Position numbers and translations under genes: made by a program. The notes under the pieces were generated by a model, which searched no databases, was not told the origin of the DNA, and saw only the letters and a program-made list of their open reading frames with translations. Below are positions 36,858 to 49,086 of a stretch of DNA of 64,000 nucleotides, piece by piece. The stretch is from Clitopilus passeckerianus. Lineage: Eukaryota; Basidiomycota; Agaricomycetes; Agaricales; Entolomataceae. The DNA lies in contig CALYLX010000112.1 in NCBI GenBank assembly GCA_944990035.1, forward strand, positions 1,054,001-1,118,000, read 5' to 3'. Positions within the stretch are counted from its first letter, which is position 1. Every line of letters starts with the position of its first letter.

Positions 36858-37033
36858 TGCTGACAACTTGTTTTTTGAGTTTGAAGAACTTGGTTGACTG
36901 CTAACCGACCGACAGCGAAACGAAATAATTCGCGTGTCTGCACGGTTTCAAACTCCGCTCGGTCATGTACCGTGACCACGGCACGTCCAATTGACTGACG
37001 CGACTTTCGGAGGACGATCACTTTTTGTGCTGA
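36858..37033. promoter_or_regulatory. Shared divergent promoter region septin / MSH1
   Basis: 176 bp between opposite start codons. The GACGCGACTTTC stretch near 37000 contains an ACGCGA core resembling the MluI cell-cycle box (MCB), which would suit DNA-repair and septin genes. The match is short and this reading is weak inference. Confidence 0.4.
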
Positions 37034-40000
37034 ATGGTAGTCTTCGCGAGACAGTGCGCGAATGCTATAAAATGCTTAAATGGACCCACGAGGACGTTTT
37101 ATACGTCTTGTCCGGCTCTATCCACAACAAAAACTGTTAAAACATTCGGAGAACTACCAACAGCCTTTCTACGGCCAGACGGCACTCATGCACCTCCGTT
37201 AGAAGAATGGTGGGGTGGCCCTGATGGTAAGAATTATTCAAAGTACATTTCTACGCCCATCTAACGATACCGTGCACAGGGTCCAATGAACCGATCACTA
37301 GAAAGTCAAGAAAGCTCAAAACGGAATCCCCAATTCCATCTGCTCCAGTCGAGAGCCTGGTACCAGACTTAAGCCCTCCCGATGAAACTGGTGCACCTCA
37401 ACACTTTGCTTTCATGGTCCAGTATATTTAATCGCTTCTCCAGAAGGTCTACAGATCTCAAAGCTCCCCAAACGCGCCAGGAACACGCGTGCTAAGGTGG
37501 CCACAGATGATGAGGCAACCGGCATGGAGGAACCAGACCTGCCCCGTAAGCAGGTTCGTATAAGTGATTTTAACCTTTTTAACCATACCATTTGAAGTTT
37601 CTACTCCTGAAAAGCCAAAACGGAGCAGAAAGTCCACCAAGGAAGCTATTCAAGCCGATTCAGGACACCAGGAAGCGGGGCTAACCATTACAGGATCTAG
37701 TAGTTTAAGTCTTCTCTGTGGAGGCAGCTCGGCAAAAGTGGCACCACCCAGTATGTTATTTGAAAACCTCATTGTATGTCCGACTTGCTTAGAGCGGATC
37801 CTTGCGCGACAGAAAGAACACGCAAACATGACATCGCTCCAAAGACGGCAGAAGGTGAGTTTGACAAGGGAAACGCAGAAACCAACTGAGATACATACGC
37901 CAGAAACCACAGAAATACCCCAGGGCCTCTTAGCTCATGATATTCTCAGCAACCTTGAAAGATTTCCCAATTGTATTCTCCTTACTCGGGTTGGGCAATT
38001 CTACGAGGTAAATACCTTGACTCACAATTTCCGCCTGTGTGCTTCTTCTAATATGCTATATCAGTCCTACTTCGATCAGGCTATTGAGGTAGCCCGACTT
38101 CTAAACATTAAGCTGACCAGTCGCAAATGGGGTGGTCGACGCATCCCGATGTGTGGCTTCCCCTCATGCATCTGGACAAGCATCTCAAGACTCTCGTGCA
38201 ACAGAATGACCGCTTTGTTGCCATGTGCGAAGAATTTCCGGAACCTACAGAAAATGGAACCAAAAGCTTTACTCGACGAGTTACGCGTGTTGTTACTCCA
38301 GGAACTCTGATAGACGAACCATTCCTCAACCCTTACGAGAACAACTTCCTCCTTGCCATTAGCACGCCGGAGTCAACTCAGGATGCAACCACAGCAATAA
38401 AACCCGTGGAATCATTAGGTCTTGCGTGGATTGATGTTTCAACTGGCGAATTCTTCTCGAAAGCGTCAAGTTTGGACAATTTACAGGACGAGCTTGCTCG
38501 CATCGGACCCAGAGAGGTTGTTCTTGATCAGTGTCTGCAGCCACTGAGGGATCATCCAATTATTCAAGTTTTATCCGAAGACAGCGTCCTCGTCTCATTT
38601 ACATCGCTTCCAGAAGAGCAAACGTCCCCTGTTAACTCGCCGACGGAGGAAGCACTCACATTGCACCCCATCGAGAAAGAAATGACTCTAAGCTCTCAAG
38701 AAGACTCTGCTATTTCTCTGCTGGAAACATACCTACGTTCGAATCTCATGGAGCACACACCTACTCTGACCTCTCCGAACCGGGATGGCCTCCAAGCACG
38801 CATGCAGATTGACTTTCACACCATCAAGGCATTGGAAATCAGGGAGAACTACCGGGAAGGCGGGGTCAAGGGAAGTCTACTAAGCTCTATCAAAAGGACG
38901 GTGACGACAGGCGGGACTCGACTGCTCGCTAGATGGCTTTGTAAGTGCATTGGCTGAGGATGACGTCTTTCGATTTAACTCTATCTCTAGGTTCTCCGAG
39001 CACCTCTGTGACTGAAATCAATGCAAGACAATCGCTGGTTGCATTATTTTTGCTCGACCTCATCTACGGATGACCTTACAGCTGCTCTCGCTGAAATGGA
39101 AGATATCAGTCGGGTTGTGCAAAAGTTCGTCCTGGGAAGAGGTAGCATAAGCGATCTACAGACTTTCAGAAAGGCAGCGCAAATGTGGGCAAAGATTTTC
39201 CAGCGCATAGAACAAGAGAAGCTATATGAATGCCGAGAGAATGAACACCTGGATGGGCAACAATGGGCAAGTACGGACACACTCCTCGCTCGCGCTGTGG
39301 ATCTACAGCACTTGTCAACCCGCATACAATCGGCGGTTGACGAGCCAAACCTACCCTCGACGACGGGAGATCCCCAAACAGAGGCAACTATGGGAAACCT
39401 TGAAGCTGGGAGTATCTATCAAACCTGGGCACAGAGCTCAATACTTTCTGGCGCTATGGGTCTACGAAATGGTGTATCAAACCTACGTATGTTCTCGTCA
39501 TTTCGGTTCGATAGTATACTAACTCTGCACACCTTAAGATTCTCACAAGATCTCATGGATTTACATAGTCGGTTCCAGAGTTTACTTGAGCGTAAAGAGC
39601 AAATGGAAAGGCAGCTTCAGCTCACATATGGTAAGTTTAGCACAAGAGTGTAAACTCGTTACCCTGACACGTTTGGCTTTCAGATGCGCCTTCATTAACG
39701 TTGCGTGCTTCCCCTGCTCAAGGAATGCACGTACATCTGGCCAAAGGCAAACGCGACCAGTCAAAGCTACTAGCTTGTGAGGATTTTGTGTCTATTGCGG
39801 AAAGTGGCTCTACGAAATGTTTCTTCTACAAAGTGAGTGAATCACCATTGCCCTTTCCTGCAAAATCTCAGCTACTCTTTAGGAATGGTCGCTTCTTGGT
39901 GGCCAGATCGCTGATATCACTCTGGCCCTCACTGTGGCTGAGAAGGAGGCCTTTGAGCTTCTTCGCAACGAGGTTGGTCTTGACTTGGAATCATTTCACT

Positions 40001-41024
40001 CAAGATATTGACAACCTCTCAACAAGATCACTGCTCAAGCTCCTTCCGTGCGCCGGAATGCAGAAATCGTGGATGAACTTGATGTTGCACTAGCATACGC
40101 TAATCTGGCTGCGGAGATGAAGTTTGTTCGGCCAGTCTTGACAGAAGGGTTTGTCCACTATTTCAGAACGTGAAACCAATCTCATAACTTTCAAAGAACT
40201 GAATACAAAGTGGTGAACGGCAGGCATCCCACTGTGGAACTCGGGCTCCTAAAGAACGGCCGCGTCTTCACACCGAACTCTATCAGTTTGACGCCTGATT
40301 CAATGGTGCATGTCATCACTGGGCCAAACATGGCCGGAAAGTCGACGTTTCTTCGACAAACTGCCCTCACAGCAATTTTGGCACAAACGGGCTCTTTTGT
40401 TCCCGCCGATTCGGCGACGCTGGGGGTTGTTGACAAACTATTTTCAAGGATAGGCGCTAAAGACGACTTGTTTCACGACCGAAGTACGTTCATGGTTGAA
40501 ATGTTAGAAACCGCAGATATTCTTCGGCGTGCGACCCCAAGGAGCCTGGTAAGTGGTTTCTCCAATGACTAGGCCAATGGTTGCTGATTATATGCAGGTG
40601 ATCATGGATGAAGTAGGGCGAGGTACTACGATGACTGATGGGCTGGCAATTGCTTATGCCACCATCCATCATCTAACTACGACAAACCAGTGTCGATCTC
40701 TGTTTGCAACTCACTTCCACGAGCTGGCAGATATGCTAGGTTTTCCTAAACAACACTCCGAAAGTCCTTTCTCGAAGATTGACTTCTTTTGCACTGATGT
40801 GGCCGAGTTAGAGGCAAGGCTTGGTTTACATCTCACATTTTATCTTGGACTCAGCTCCTTCTCAGGATGGCTATTTTGCTTATCAGTATCGCGTAAGACC
40901 AGGAATCAACCGGGATAGTCACGGCATAAAGGTGGCGCAACTGGCCGGCATGCCGCCTGCTGCCATTCAAGTGGCTAAAAAGACCCTACAGTTTCTTCGA
41001 ACGAAAAATTTCAACTCGACTTAA
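37034..41024 (+). CDS. MSH1: MutS homologue 1, mitochondrial DNA mismatch repair
   Basis: MutS ATPase maintaining mitochondrial DNA. The start ATG at 37034 gives a presequence-like N-terminus ([19 protein letters not shown]). A poorly conserved N-terminal stretch precedes domain [13 protein letters not shown], then [19 protein letters not shown] and [12 protein letters not shown] (about 37970-38160). The connector is [20 protein letters not shown]. Core and clamp segments follow ([46 protein letters not shown]). The ATPase domain has Walker [14 protein letters not shown] (about 40320), ST box [18 protein letters not shown], Walker [16 protein letters not shown] and [14 protein letters not shown]. 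The last segment [20 protein letters not shown] follows a likely GC-AG intron. One-base breaks at 38160, 39047-39051 and 39068 are probably undercalls. Confidence 0.9.
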
Positions 41025-41139
41025 CCTGAAGGTTTTTCTGGATGCAGACCATCGACTACTGGCAGGTGAATCAGAAAGACATTTAAATAATCTCGATCCG
41101 AGATGGTTGTGTGTATATCGTACTCCTATAATGTGTAAT

Positions 41140-44100
41140 CTATACCTGTGAACGGATGTGGTTCAAAGCAGAACCTGCGGCAAGCCACTTGAGCTGGTCA
41201 GCGGACAAAGTATGTTTGGTGGGTATCTCGAAGATTTCGCCATCTCGCTTGGTCACTCGAATCTTGATAGCGGCATCTGGCTTTCTTTGGAGAGTTTCAG
41301 CAAGCCCAACGGTATCAATAACATCACCAGCAGCGATGCGACTGTAGTCGTTCTTATCCGCGAACCAAAGCGGTAGTACGCCTTGTTTCTATTTGCAGGT
41401 GTAAGCACAAGAACTATAAAAAGTAGTGATTGAGAACCCAAACCTTGAGGTTCGTCTCGTGAATACGAGCGAAGGATCTTGCTACAATCAGAGCACAACC
41501 TAGAGGCGCATTAGCTCTACCCAAACATTTGATATTATCAGGTATCACCATAGAATCGAGGCTGAAGCGCAGCGTGTTCACGAGCGCTTCCTTCACCGTA
41601 GTTTTCGTCGACAATCAGTGCCCATGGTTGTTGCCTAGCCTTGTATGACTTGGCAATCTCGGGAATGGTACCAGTAACGTTATTGTCGCGATCAAAAGCA
41701 ACATTGACTTCCCCGCCCTCGTCGTTGACAGCCTAGTGGGGTTGAGTACAGCAATTCGAAGGGTAAGAAGCGTAGCTTACGGTAATAACTGGGAAAGCAA
41801 AGGTGTCAGTCGATCGAAGAGAAAGTAAATGTGAAGACACTCACGTAAATTTTCAGAGATATTGGTGAGATGACCCTTGTACTTCAACCATGGACCCTAT
41901 AAAACCGTCATTGAACACGGCCCAGGCCTGATAACGGAAGGAACTTACAGCAGCAGAGATGTGATCGGTCGTGCACTTGCCCCTGACTCGCATCAGAACC
42001 CTCAAGGAGGGGAGCTCATAGCCTCTTGGGTTGGATTCACCGAAATGGGTGAGAAGGGCTCCAGCACCTCAAGGCGCTGTGAATCAGGATGGATGACGAC
42101 TTCAACCTCGGGCCGAGGCTCAGGAGTTGGTTCAGGATAGTAAGATGTATTGCCTGCAGTGAAGCCGGTCGACGGGAGATCCTGTCCCTTGGGAGCTTTA
42201 AACTCGAACTTCTCGCCAGAGGGAAGCGTCAACGAGTCTGTCATCGGGTTGAACGACAATTTTCCTGAGAATGCCATTGCAGTGACCACTGTAGGCGACG
42301 CAAGGAAGTTCATGGTCTGTCTATTACCGTCGTTCCTGGACCTGAAGTTTCTGTTGAAGCTGGTAAGGATGGCTATTTGATATTAGCAAGTGTGCGTCGG
42401 CCTGGTGTTCACTCTCACCATTTTCTTCCCCTGCCTGTCTGTTCGCTTCCATTGACCGATGCAAGGACCACATGCGTTAGCCAGGACAACAGCACCGACA
42501 TCTTCAAGCGTGGAGGTGACTCCGTCACGTTCCATGGTGGCACGAATTTGCTCGGAACCAGGTGTGCACAAGAATGGAACCTCCGTCTTTAATCCGGCAG
42601 CTTTGGCTTGCTTAGCCAAATCTGCGACACTGGTCTGTATCTCGTATAAGGAAAAAGAAAATTCTGCGGAGTAACGCGGCTAATTCTTACCATATCCTCA
42701 TAAGAACTGTTTGTGCATGAGCCGATCAAACTTGCGGAAAGCTCATCCTTCCAGCCTTGTTCCTTTATGAAAGCACCAAATTTCGAGAGAGGGGTTGCCA
42801 AGTCGGGTGTGAAGGGACCATTGATGGTAGGCTCCAATTCTGATAAGTTCTAGAACGCGCATAGTGGTTTAGTCCACAGGCTGAGTCTGTTTGGCTTGTA
42901 CTAAGCTCACAATTTCGATGACCTCGTCGTACTCGACACCTTCGTCCGGGCTAAGAAAGCCCAGAGCAGCAGCCTGGTCCGCCGCCCTGGCAACAGGTCC
43001 ACGGCCAGTAGCTTCAAGATAATTCCTCATCTTTGGCGTATACGGGAACGTTGATGTGGTGGCGCCAACTTCAGCTCCCATATTTGCAACTGTCGCCAAC
43101 CCTACGCAACTCATTGTTCAGCCGGCAATTCAGAATAAATGGCACCAGCTAGAAACTTACCAGTACATGAACGGTCGAATACGCCAGGACCAAAGTACTC
43201 CAGAATACGTCCAGTTCCACCCTAACGGGCAGGCGAACGATCAGGCATGAGCAGATGGATTTACCAGCTAGTATCCTACCTTGACAGTGAGTTTGCCTGC
43301 AAGATGAAGGATGAGATCTTTGGGGGTTGCCCAACCATTCATCTCCCCGGTCAGGTGAATCCCTGCACACGACGTCAGAGGGAAATCAGTGAGTAGTGCG
43401 GTATACATACCAACAACTTGAGGAGCCTTCAACTCCCAGGGGGTGCCAGTCATTGCATCAACGGCGTCAGCACCACCAACACCAATGGCTAACATGCCGA
43501 GTCCACCAGCATTTGGTGTATGAGAGTCGGTGCCAAGCCTGAAGAACAAGGTCAATTGACATCATAAATGGCAGCAAAGGATCATACATGAGCATTCCCG
43601 GTGCAGCATAGTTCTCGAGAACGATTTGGTGAATGATTCCAGAACCAGGCTGCCAGAACTCGATGCCGTACTTCTTTGCAGCACTTTGCAAAAAGTCAAA
43701 AACTTCCTGGTTATTTTGAATGGACCGCTTGGAGCTGCGAGTCAGGACGGCTGCATACAACTGAGAATTTGGCTTCTACCTTGAGATCTGCGTCAGCTCC
43801 TTCCGATGCTTGGATGAGATGGTCGCAGTGAATACTTGTTGGAACTGCGCATCGAGGAAGGCCCGCACTCATGAACTGGAGCCTAGTGCGATCTTAGCCA
43901 ACCTGAGAAACGGATCGAGCAGAAGAAGTCTCACAGTGCCATTCTGTAACAGATTTAGCATCTTCAACTCATATTTCGCAAGCGAGTAAGAACATACTGT
44001 GCAGATGCGTCCTGCATTGCGACTCTTTCAGGCCTCAGCTGAAGGTAAGCCTCTCCTCTGATTTTGCCGCCCCCACCCAGTGACTTCTGTGGGTCGACCA

Positions 44101-44290
44101 GGTGACTGTAAAGTATCTTTTCGGACAAGGTCAAAGGCCTTTTGAGGATCTTGCGAACTTCTTCAAGATTTCGGATGAGGGCCGCATAGGGAGGCGTTAT
44201 TGAAGCACATGGCTTCTCTGCCAGAGGTGCATGCGTTGCCAGTGTTCGAGCATGAGACCTCAGGACCCCATTCACCCTTGAAGCGAGCAT
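41140..44290 (-). CDS. Aconitase-family hydratase, mitochondrial
   Basis: [4Fe-4S] dehydratase: citrate/isocitrate, or the homocitrate branch of lysine synthesis in the Aco2-type. The start ATG at 44290 gives a mitochondrial presequence ([20 protein letters not shown]). Conserved segments: [72 protein letters not shown], with iron-sulphur Cys positions further on in [13 protein letters not shown] and [44 protein letters not shown]; the swivel-domain [17 protein letters not shown]. The stop is at 41140. All three cluster cysteines are seen. A Pro/Glu-rich loop [16 protein letters not shown] is longer than in typical Aco1, which hints at the Aco2 group, but the sub-family is unsettled. About fifteen short introns. 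Confidence 0.92.
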
Positions 44291-44572
44291 TTTTGAAAGG
44301 CCTTTGCCTCAAGCAGCGTGTTGAAGGAGTTAATGAGAGGTTGAATGCAAAATGTATGCCGACCAATGGGGTCGCTTGCATATTTTAGGCCCGTTTGGTA
44401 GTTGATTGTCGGACCAGACAAGCCGACCGGCTTTTCGTTTTCCATCACCGATGCATTTTCCTCTACCTAAGCTGCGCCTTTCACTTTTCGTTTCTTTACA
44501 CGAGCAACTTCATTTGTCGACTACTTAACATAGGAATATACAATTTGAAAATATTTTAATACGGCCTCAGGT

Positions 44573-47500
44573 CTAGACCGTGATTGAACCTGTCAGGCGA
44601 ATATCTCTGCTGCTAGCTCCAACGGAAACTCCTGTGGTTCCAGTGGGCACCGTCCAGCGTTGGGTGACAACATTCCATTGCGCAAGGTCGAAGCGGGATA
44701 GCTGCAATGTCACTGTCTTGCTCTGGCCCGGCGCAAGGTAAACACTATCGAAGCCCTTGAGGTTCTTCGGCGCAGAGTTGGTGGACGCAGGGGGCGAAGT
44801 GTACAATTGAGGAATCTGACAAGAAAATGAGTCGTACATCAGTGAACATGCAAAGGGCAGCGGACCTCATTTCCTGCCACCGAGCCTGAATTCTTGACGC
44901 TGAAGGAAACTGTAATAACTTTCTGGTGTAACCTGAATTGTGTGCATGGAGTTAGAATGGTTCCTGTTGTAAAGCGACTGTTTTGCTCACCAAGAATCCA
45001 AAGCAGAACCAGTGGGTGCGCTACCTCCGGACGTCGAACCAGTAACAGTTAATCCAGAATAGTCGAAAGTGGTGTACGAGAGCCCAAAGCCGAACTCGAA
45101 CCTCGGTGCAATGTTGTTCTTATCGAAGTAACGGTAATCCACGAAGATGCCCTCGTTATAAGGGATCTGTAAGCCTCCGCCTTGGTAGATAACCTTTGCC
45201 GCATAATCATTGACACTCTTGCCAATAGTATAAGGAAGGCGGCCACTAGCAACCACTCAGTAAAGAGATGTATTGAAACCCAAAAGATACCGAATTACCT
45301 TGGATTGTAAACGCCCCAAAGAACGTCGACGAGGGAGTTTCCTGCTTCCTGCCCGGCAAGGCCGCTCCATACAATTGCGGTAACTGTAATTCACGTAAGT
45401 GATGTTCCAAGGTTTGTGATGGTGTGAACGGACCATTGGCATGGTTAACCCATGCTTCCATGTTAATTGGCCCAACGCTCTGTACGACAACGACCGTATT
45501 GGCGTTTACGCTCGCCACCTTAGCAATGAGGGCATCCTAAAAGGTATTAATTGAGTTTGGGTTTGGATCAAGGACACGCAATACTTGCCCCTCCGTGCCA
45601 TAGCGAGAGGTCATTTCTGTCTCCAGCATTGCCTTCGACTGTGAGGTAGCCTTCACCAGAATCGGCTAATAAACAATTTCAGCGTTCTTGAAGAATGCAT
45701 GAAGTAACGATACCGACCTGTGACGAACACAAAGGCGACCTCCTTTCCGGCAGCAGCATTGGCAGCGCCATTAAGGTCGGTGTCACTTAGAGATGAAGTG
45801 ACAGTGGCTCCAGTTGCCTTAGCCTTGATCGCAGAAAGAGGCTGTCAAGAAGGGTCTTGTCAGCGTAGTTTCGGCGAACCCAGTGACTCGTTATGCGTAC
45901 ATCGATTAGGTATGGGAATTCTGCAGTTCCACTGCCCCAACCTAAGTCACATAATCAGCTCTAATACCAACGTATGGTAGAACAATGATTTACCCATAGC
46001 AAGGACGCCGTCATTTCCGCTTCGGTCAGAGTATCTGAAAGGAAGTGTGAGAAGCAGATAGAGTATCTCCGGAATCTGTGCGTACCCATTAGGGCCCCTC
46101 GATCCAGGACCGCCTGCATTGCCGACGACAGCAATCGTCTTGGGTGTTTTAATGGGCAGAGCATTCTTAGCGTTCTTCAGAAGGACTGTCGAGGCTGCGC
46201 CGATGGTCCGTATCAAGCTGGAATATAACAACGTTGTATATTGATTAACGGATTACAATCCAAACGGACTCACTTCTTATGATCGCCTTGAACGTTAGCA
46301 TGAGTGTTGACGGGAGCATTGAGATTCCACGAGTTGAAGTTGACTTTGGGATATCCTGAGTCTTGCTTAAGCAGGTACCAGGCGGCAAGAATACGGGTGG
46401 CCAAATCCTGCAGAACATGGTCAGATAAAGCCAAAAAGAGGTTCATAAATACGAACATCGATTCGTGCTTGAGATACCTGGCCTTGGTTGACGGCGTTGA
46501 CCAGATTCTGGCCGAAGTACGTGGTGCCTGTTATTACGTTAGACCAAGAAGGCCTCAAATATGTGAGTACCTGCCTGAGCTAAAGGTGACATCGCCTATG
46601 GGAGTTTAGCGCCGTGGAAGTAAATCATTGTTGATCTGAGCCTACCAGGCATGGTCATCTATAGGGAGGGTGTGTCAGAACAAACCATATGAGACAGAGC
46701 TGTCTAAACATACGTCGAGACCCTTGTTAACAGATAGAGTCGAATGCTGGAAAGGCCGGGATTTAGATATTTACGTTAACGGGCATTGCATACGAACTCA
46801 CAGTTGCAGCCCAGTCTGCGTTCCAGGTTCAGCAAAGTAAGACGTGCTCAAAGAGAGAATACTGACCGGACATGATGTCTGACGGCGATGCAATTAGTCC
46901 AGAAAGACAAATCGCAAGGTGACTACATACATCCAGGGAAGCCAAATTCTCCCTTCAAGACCCCGTTAAGCATCTTGTCATTCTCGCATGCAAAGCTACC
47001 GTTGACTGGGGATGCAAAGGTATCAGTAGTGGTCACATTAACCAATACCAGCCTTACTTTGATCTAATGAATATCGGACTGACGTTAGTAAACGGACAAT
47101 GGACAGTAGCAGCGAACGTACTGTAGCTACACATGACTGAGGCAACATTAGCTTGAACGCTTCGAAGGAACTGAGTTGGACGGTATCAAATTAGCACGTT
47201 CAAGCTCCATATGAGAATGCATACCGGTGCAGCATAGATCTCGTGTTGCTGGTAAAGTTAGTCCTGATAAGTTGACGTCCAGTAGTCTTTTCGACTACTT
47301 ACAGTCCGGTCATCCACATTCGATGAACCCGAATCGCGGGCATGTTCCTGCTCATTGTTAATGTAATGTTTGGCGCAGGCTACATTGGATGCATAAGCTG
47401 TTTTTACCCCTTCACTAGCACTTCACGGGATAAACTGACCTTGAACACCCTGGGATTGAATACCGGTAATAACGCTGAATGCTGCCTCGCCTGACAGGTA

Positions 47501-48629
47501 TGGATCGCCACCGAAGCTAGATTAAATTAATGAGACCATACTCTTGATGGAGCTGGGTGTATCTTACCCTTCCCAGTTGCGGCCACCGGCGGGTGCTCGC
47601 ATGATGTTCCTATTACACGTCAGTCAAAGTCACTAAGGATTATAACCATTCCGTTTACATCATGGGTCCAAGCTGAACGTTGATACCCTTTCCACGGTGT
47701 TCTGCTCCCATTGCAGCGCCGTTTTGCTGCATTAGAGTGCGGTTGAAGGTTGCGGCCACATTGATCGCACTTTGATAGAAAGATTGAATGCACTTCAGAA
47801 CAAAGACGAGAATAGGACTGACGCTGTGAAGGCAGAGTTGTTGTCGACAAGTCTGATGCCAAGGGGCTGTCTGAAAGAGATATATGAGTTCAATATCTTC
47901 CAAACCTCCTTGGAGACCACTATACACACCTTGCAAGCAAAGACCGGGGAAATTGATGGAAGAGATAGCGGGAGTATTTCCGACACAGTTCCCTGAATGC
48001 TCCTTCAGTTTATATGGGGCTTGAAAATCTGAAGGATTCTCACCATTTTGCCAACCAACGCCGGTGGCAAGATTGACCTTGTCGGTCAATGATAACTTTG
48101 CAACTGCTGCTTGGGCCTGTTCAAGGCGTTAGTCGTAGGTCACTGAGAAGTATTCGGCGCCACCTTGGTGTAAGCCGCAGCCCATTCGGGAGAGAGGTTT
48201 GCTGTTGGAAACGAGCATTAGGCATGGCTCCCCAAGACACAGCGCTGAATTCACCTGGTGAGGTCGGCGTACTGGTAGGACCCGAGCTGGTTGTAGTCGT
48301 TGTAGTTGTGGTAGGGGGCGTACTAGTTGTGGTTGTTGTGGATGGTGGAGGGTTGAGGAACCGGGAGGCATTGATAGTAGTCTGCAGGGAGTGTCAGTGT
48401 CGAAGTGTCTTCGGTTCCTGTTAATAACGCTTACAGTCGTTCAACTTCGTGCAGACGGCTCCGCTTACGCAGGTAGTGCCCCCAGTCCTATAGGAAGGAT
48501 AGATAAGTCTGGTGAAGAGGTATACATCGACACTCACCACCCAATACCGCCGCACTGCTGGTAGAGCGGCTGCTGAGCGGCAACAGCGCAGACGAGACCG
48601 ACAAGAACTGCAAGTTGCTTTGAGGGCAT
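44573..48629 (-). CDS. Secreted GH3 beta-glucosidase with N-terminal CBM1
   Basis: Cellobiose-cleaving enzyme for cellulose use. The start ATG at 48629 gives a signal peptide (MPSKQLAVLVGLVCAVAA). CBM1 follows: YQQCGGIGWTGGTTC and KLNDYYYQCLP with its cysteines and aromatics. A Thr/Ser/Pro linker (about 48260-48370) leads to the GH3 domain: LATGVGWQNG; LCLQDSPLGIRLVD; KGINVQLGP; GGRNWEGFGGDPYLSGEAA; AKHYINNEQEHARDS; MCSYNQINGSFACEN; GYIMSDWAATHSTLSVNKGL (nucleophile Asp of SDW); DMTMPGDVTF. The C-terminal domain has DYRYFDKNNIAPRFEFGFGL and a fibronectin-III-like end at 44573. About 20 or more introns create very small exons of 6, 12 and 13 nt. The family is inverted-repeat-free and single-copy here. 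Confidence 0.93.
46646..46658 (-). other. 13-nt microexon of the GH3 gene
   Basis: Encodes DMTMPG together with the flanking exons. Bounded by an AG acceptor (CCCTATAG on the gene strand) and a GTAGGC donor. It is needed to keep the conserved GLDMTMPGDVTF in frame. Confidence 0.75.
46867..46878 (-). other. 12-nt microexon of the GH3 gene carrying the start of the catalytic Asp codon
   Basis: Supplies Y-I-M-S plus the first base of the nucleophile Asp codon, whose other two bases start the next exon. Acceptor GCCGTCAG and donor GTCAGT are canonical. Confidence 0.8.
47058..47063 (-). other. 6-nt microexon of the GH3 gene
   Basis: ATCAAA on the gene strand, between acceptor ATTCATTAG and donor GTAAGG. 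It completes MCSYNQINGSFACEN, the family consensus; skipping it would remove two residues. Confidence 0.75.
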
Positions 48630-49086
48630 TTTGTCTGTCAAAGAGGGTTGCACCGCATGTGCAGGTATTTAAACTACACCCAAGGATATCGAAACCGACT
48701 TAACCTCGGTTGCTATAGGTTAATTGGGAAGATGCCCAGTGTCCCATGAGGAGGACACGGAAAAATAGCGGCTTGGCGATTACTCGATTCTTGTATGTAG
48801 AGTCTATGGGCCCGTCAAAAAGGAAGGCTCTCCTGAAATGTAATGGGATCCATCAGGCTCGTCAAACAAGCGACCATGCTGCTCTCGTCCCAGAATAAAC
48901 AGGTGATCAGACCTTGGCGTGAATAAATCGTAGCCTTGCTTCAAACCGACAAGACTGAGAGTTCGCTAGGGTTCATGTCGCCTGGAGAACCGCTTCGTTG
49001 AAGCCTGAGATGTCCACGGTGTCATGATCAGCATATTGCCATACTCGATTCGGGAATCTGGAATAGTACACATCATGATGCCGAAA
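48630..49086. other. Intergenic stretch upstream of the GH3 gene
   Basis: 457 bp between the ORP stop and the GH3 start, both on the minus strand. It should hold the beta-glucosidase promoter. No TATA box or clear carbon-catabolite site was convincing to me. Confidence 0.45.

Noticed and set aside
48280..48350. GTT/GTG-rich tract as a simple repeat
   Set aside because: On the gene strand it encodes the Thr-rich linker between CBM1 and the GH3 domain.
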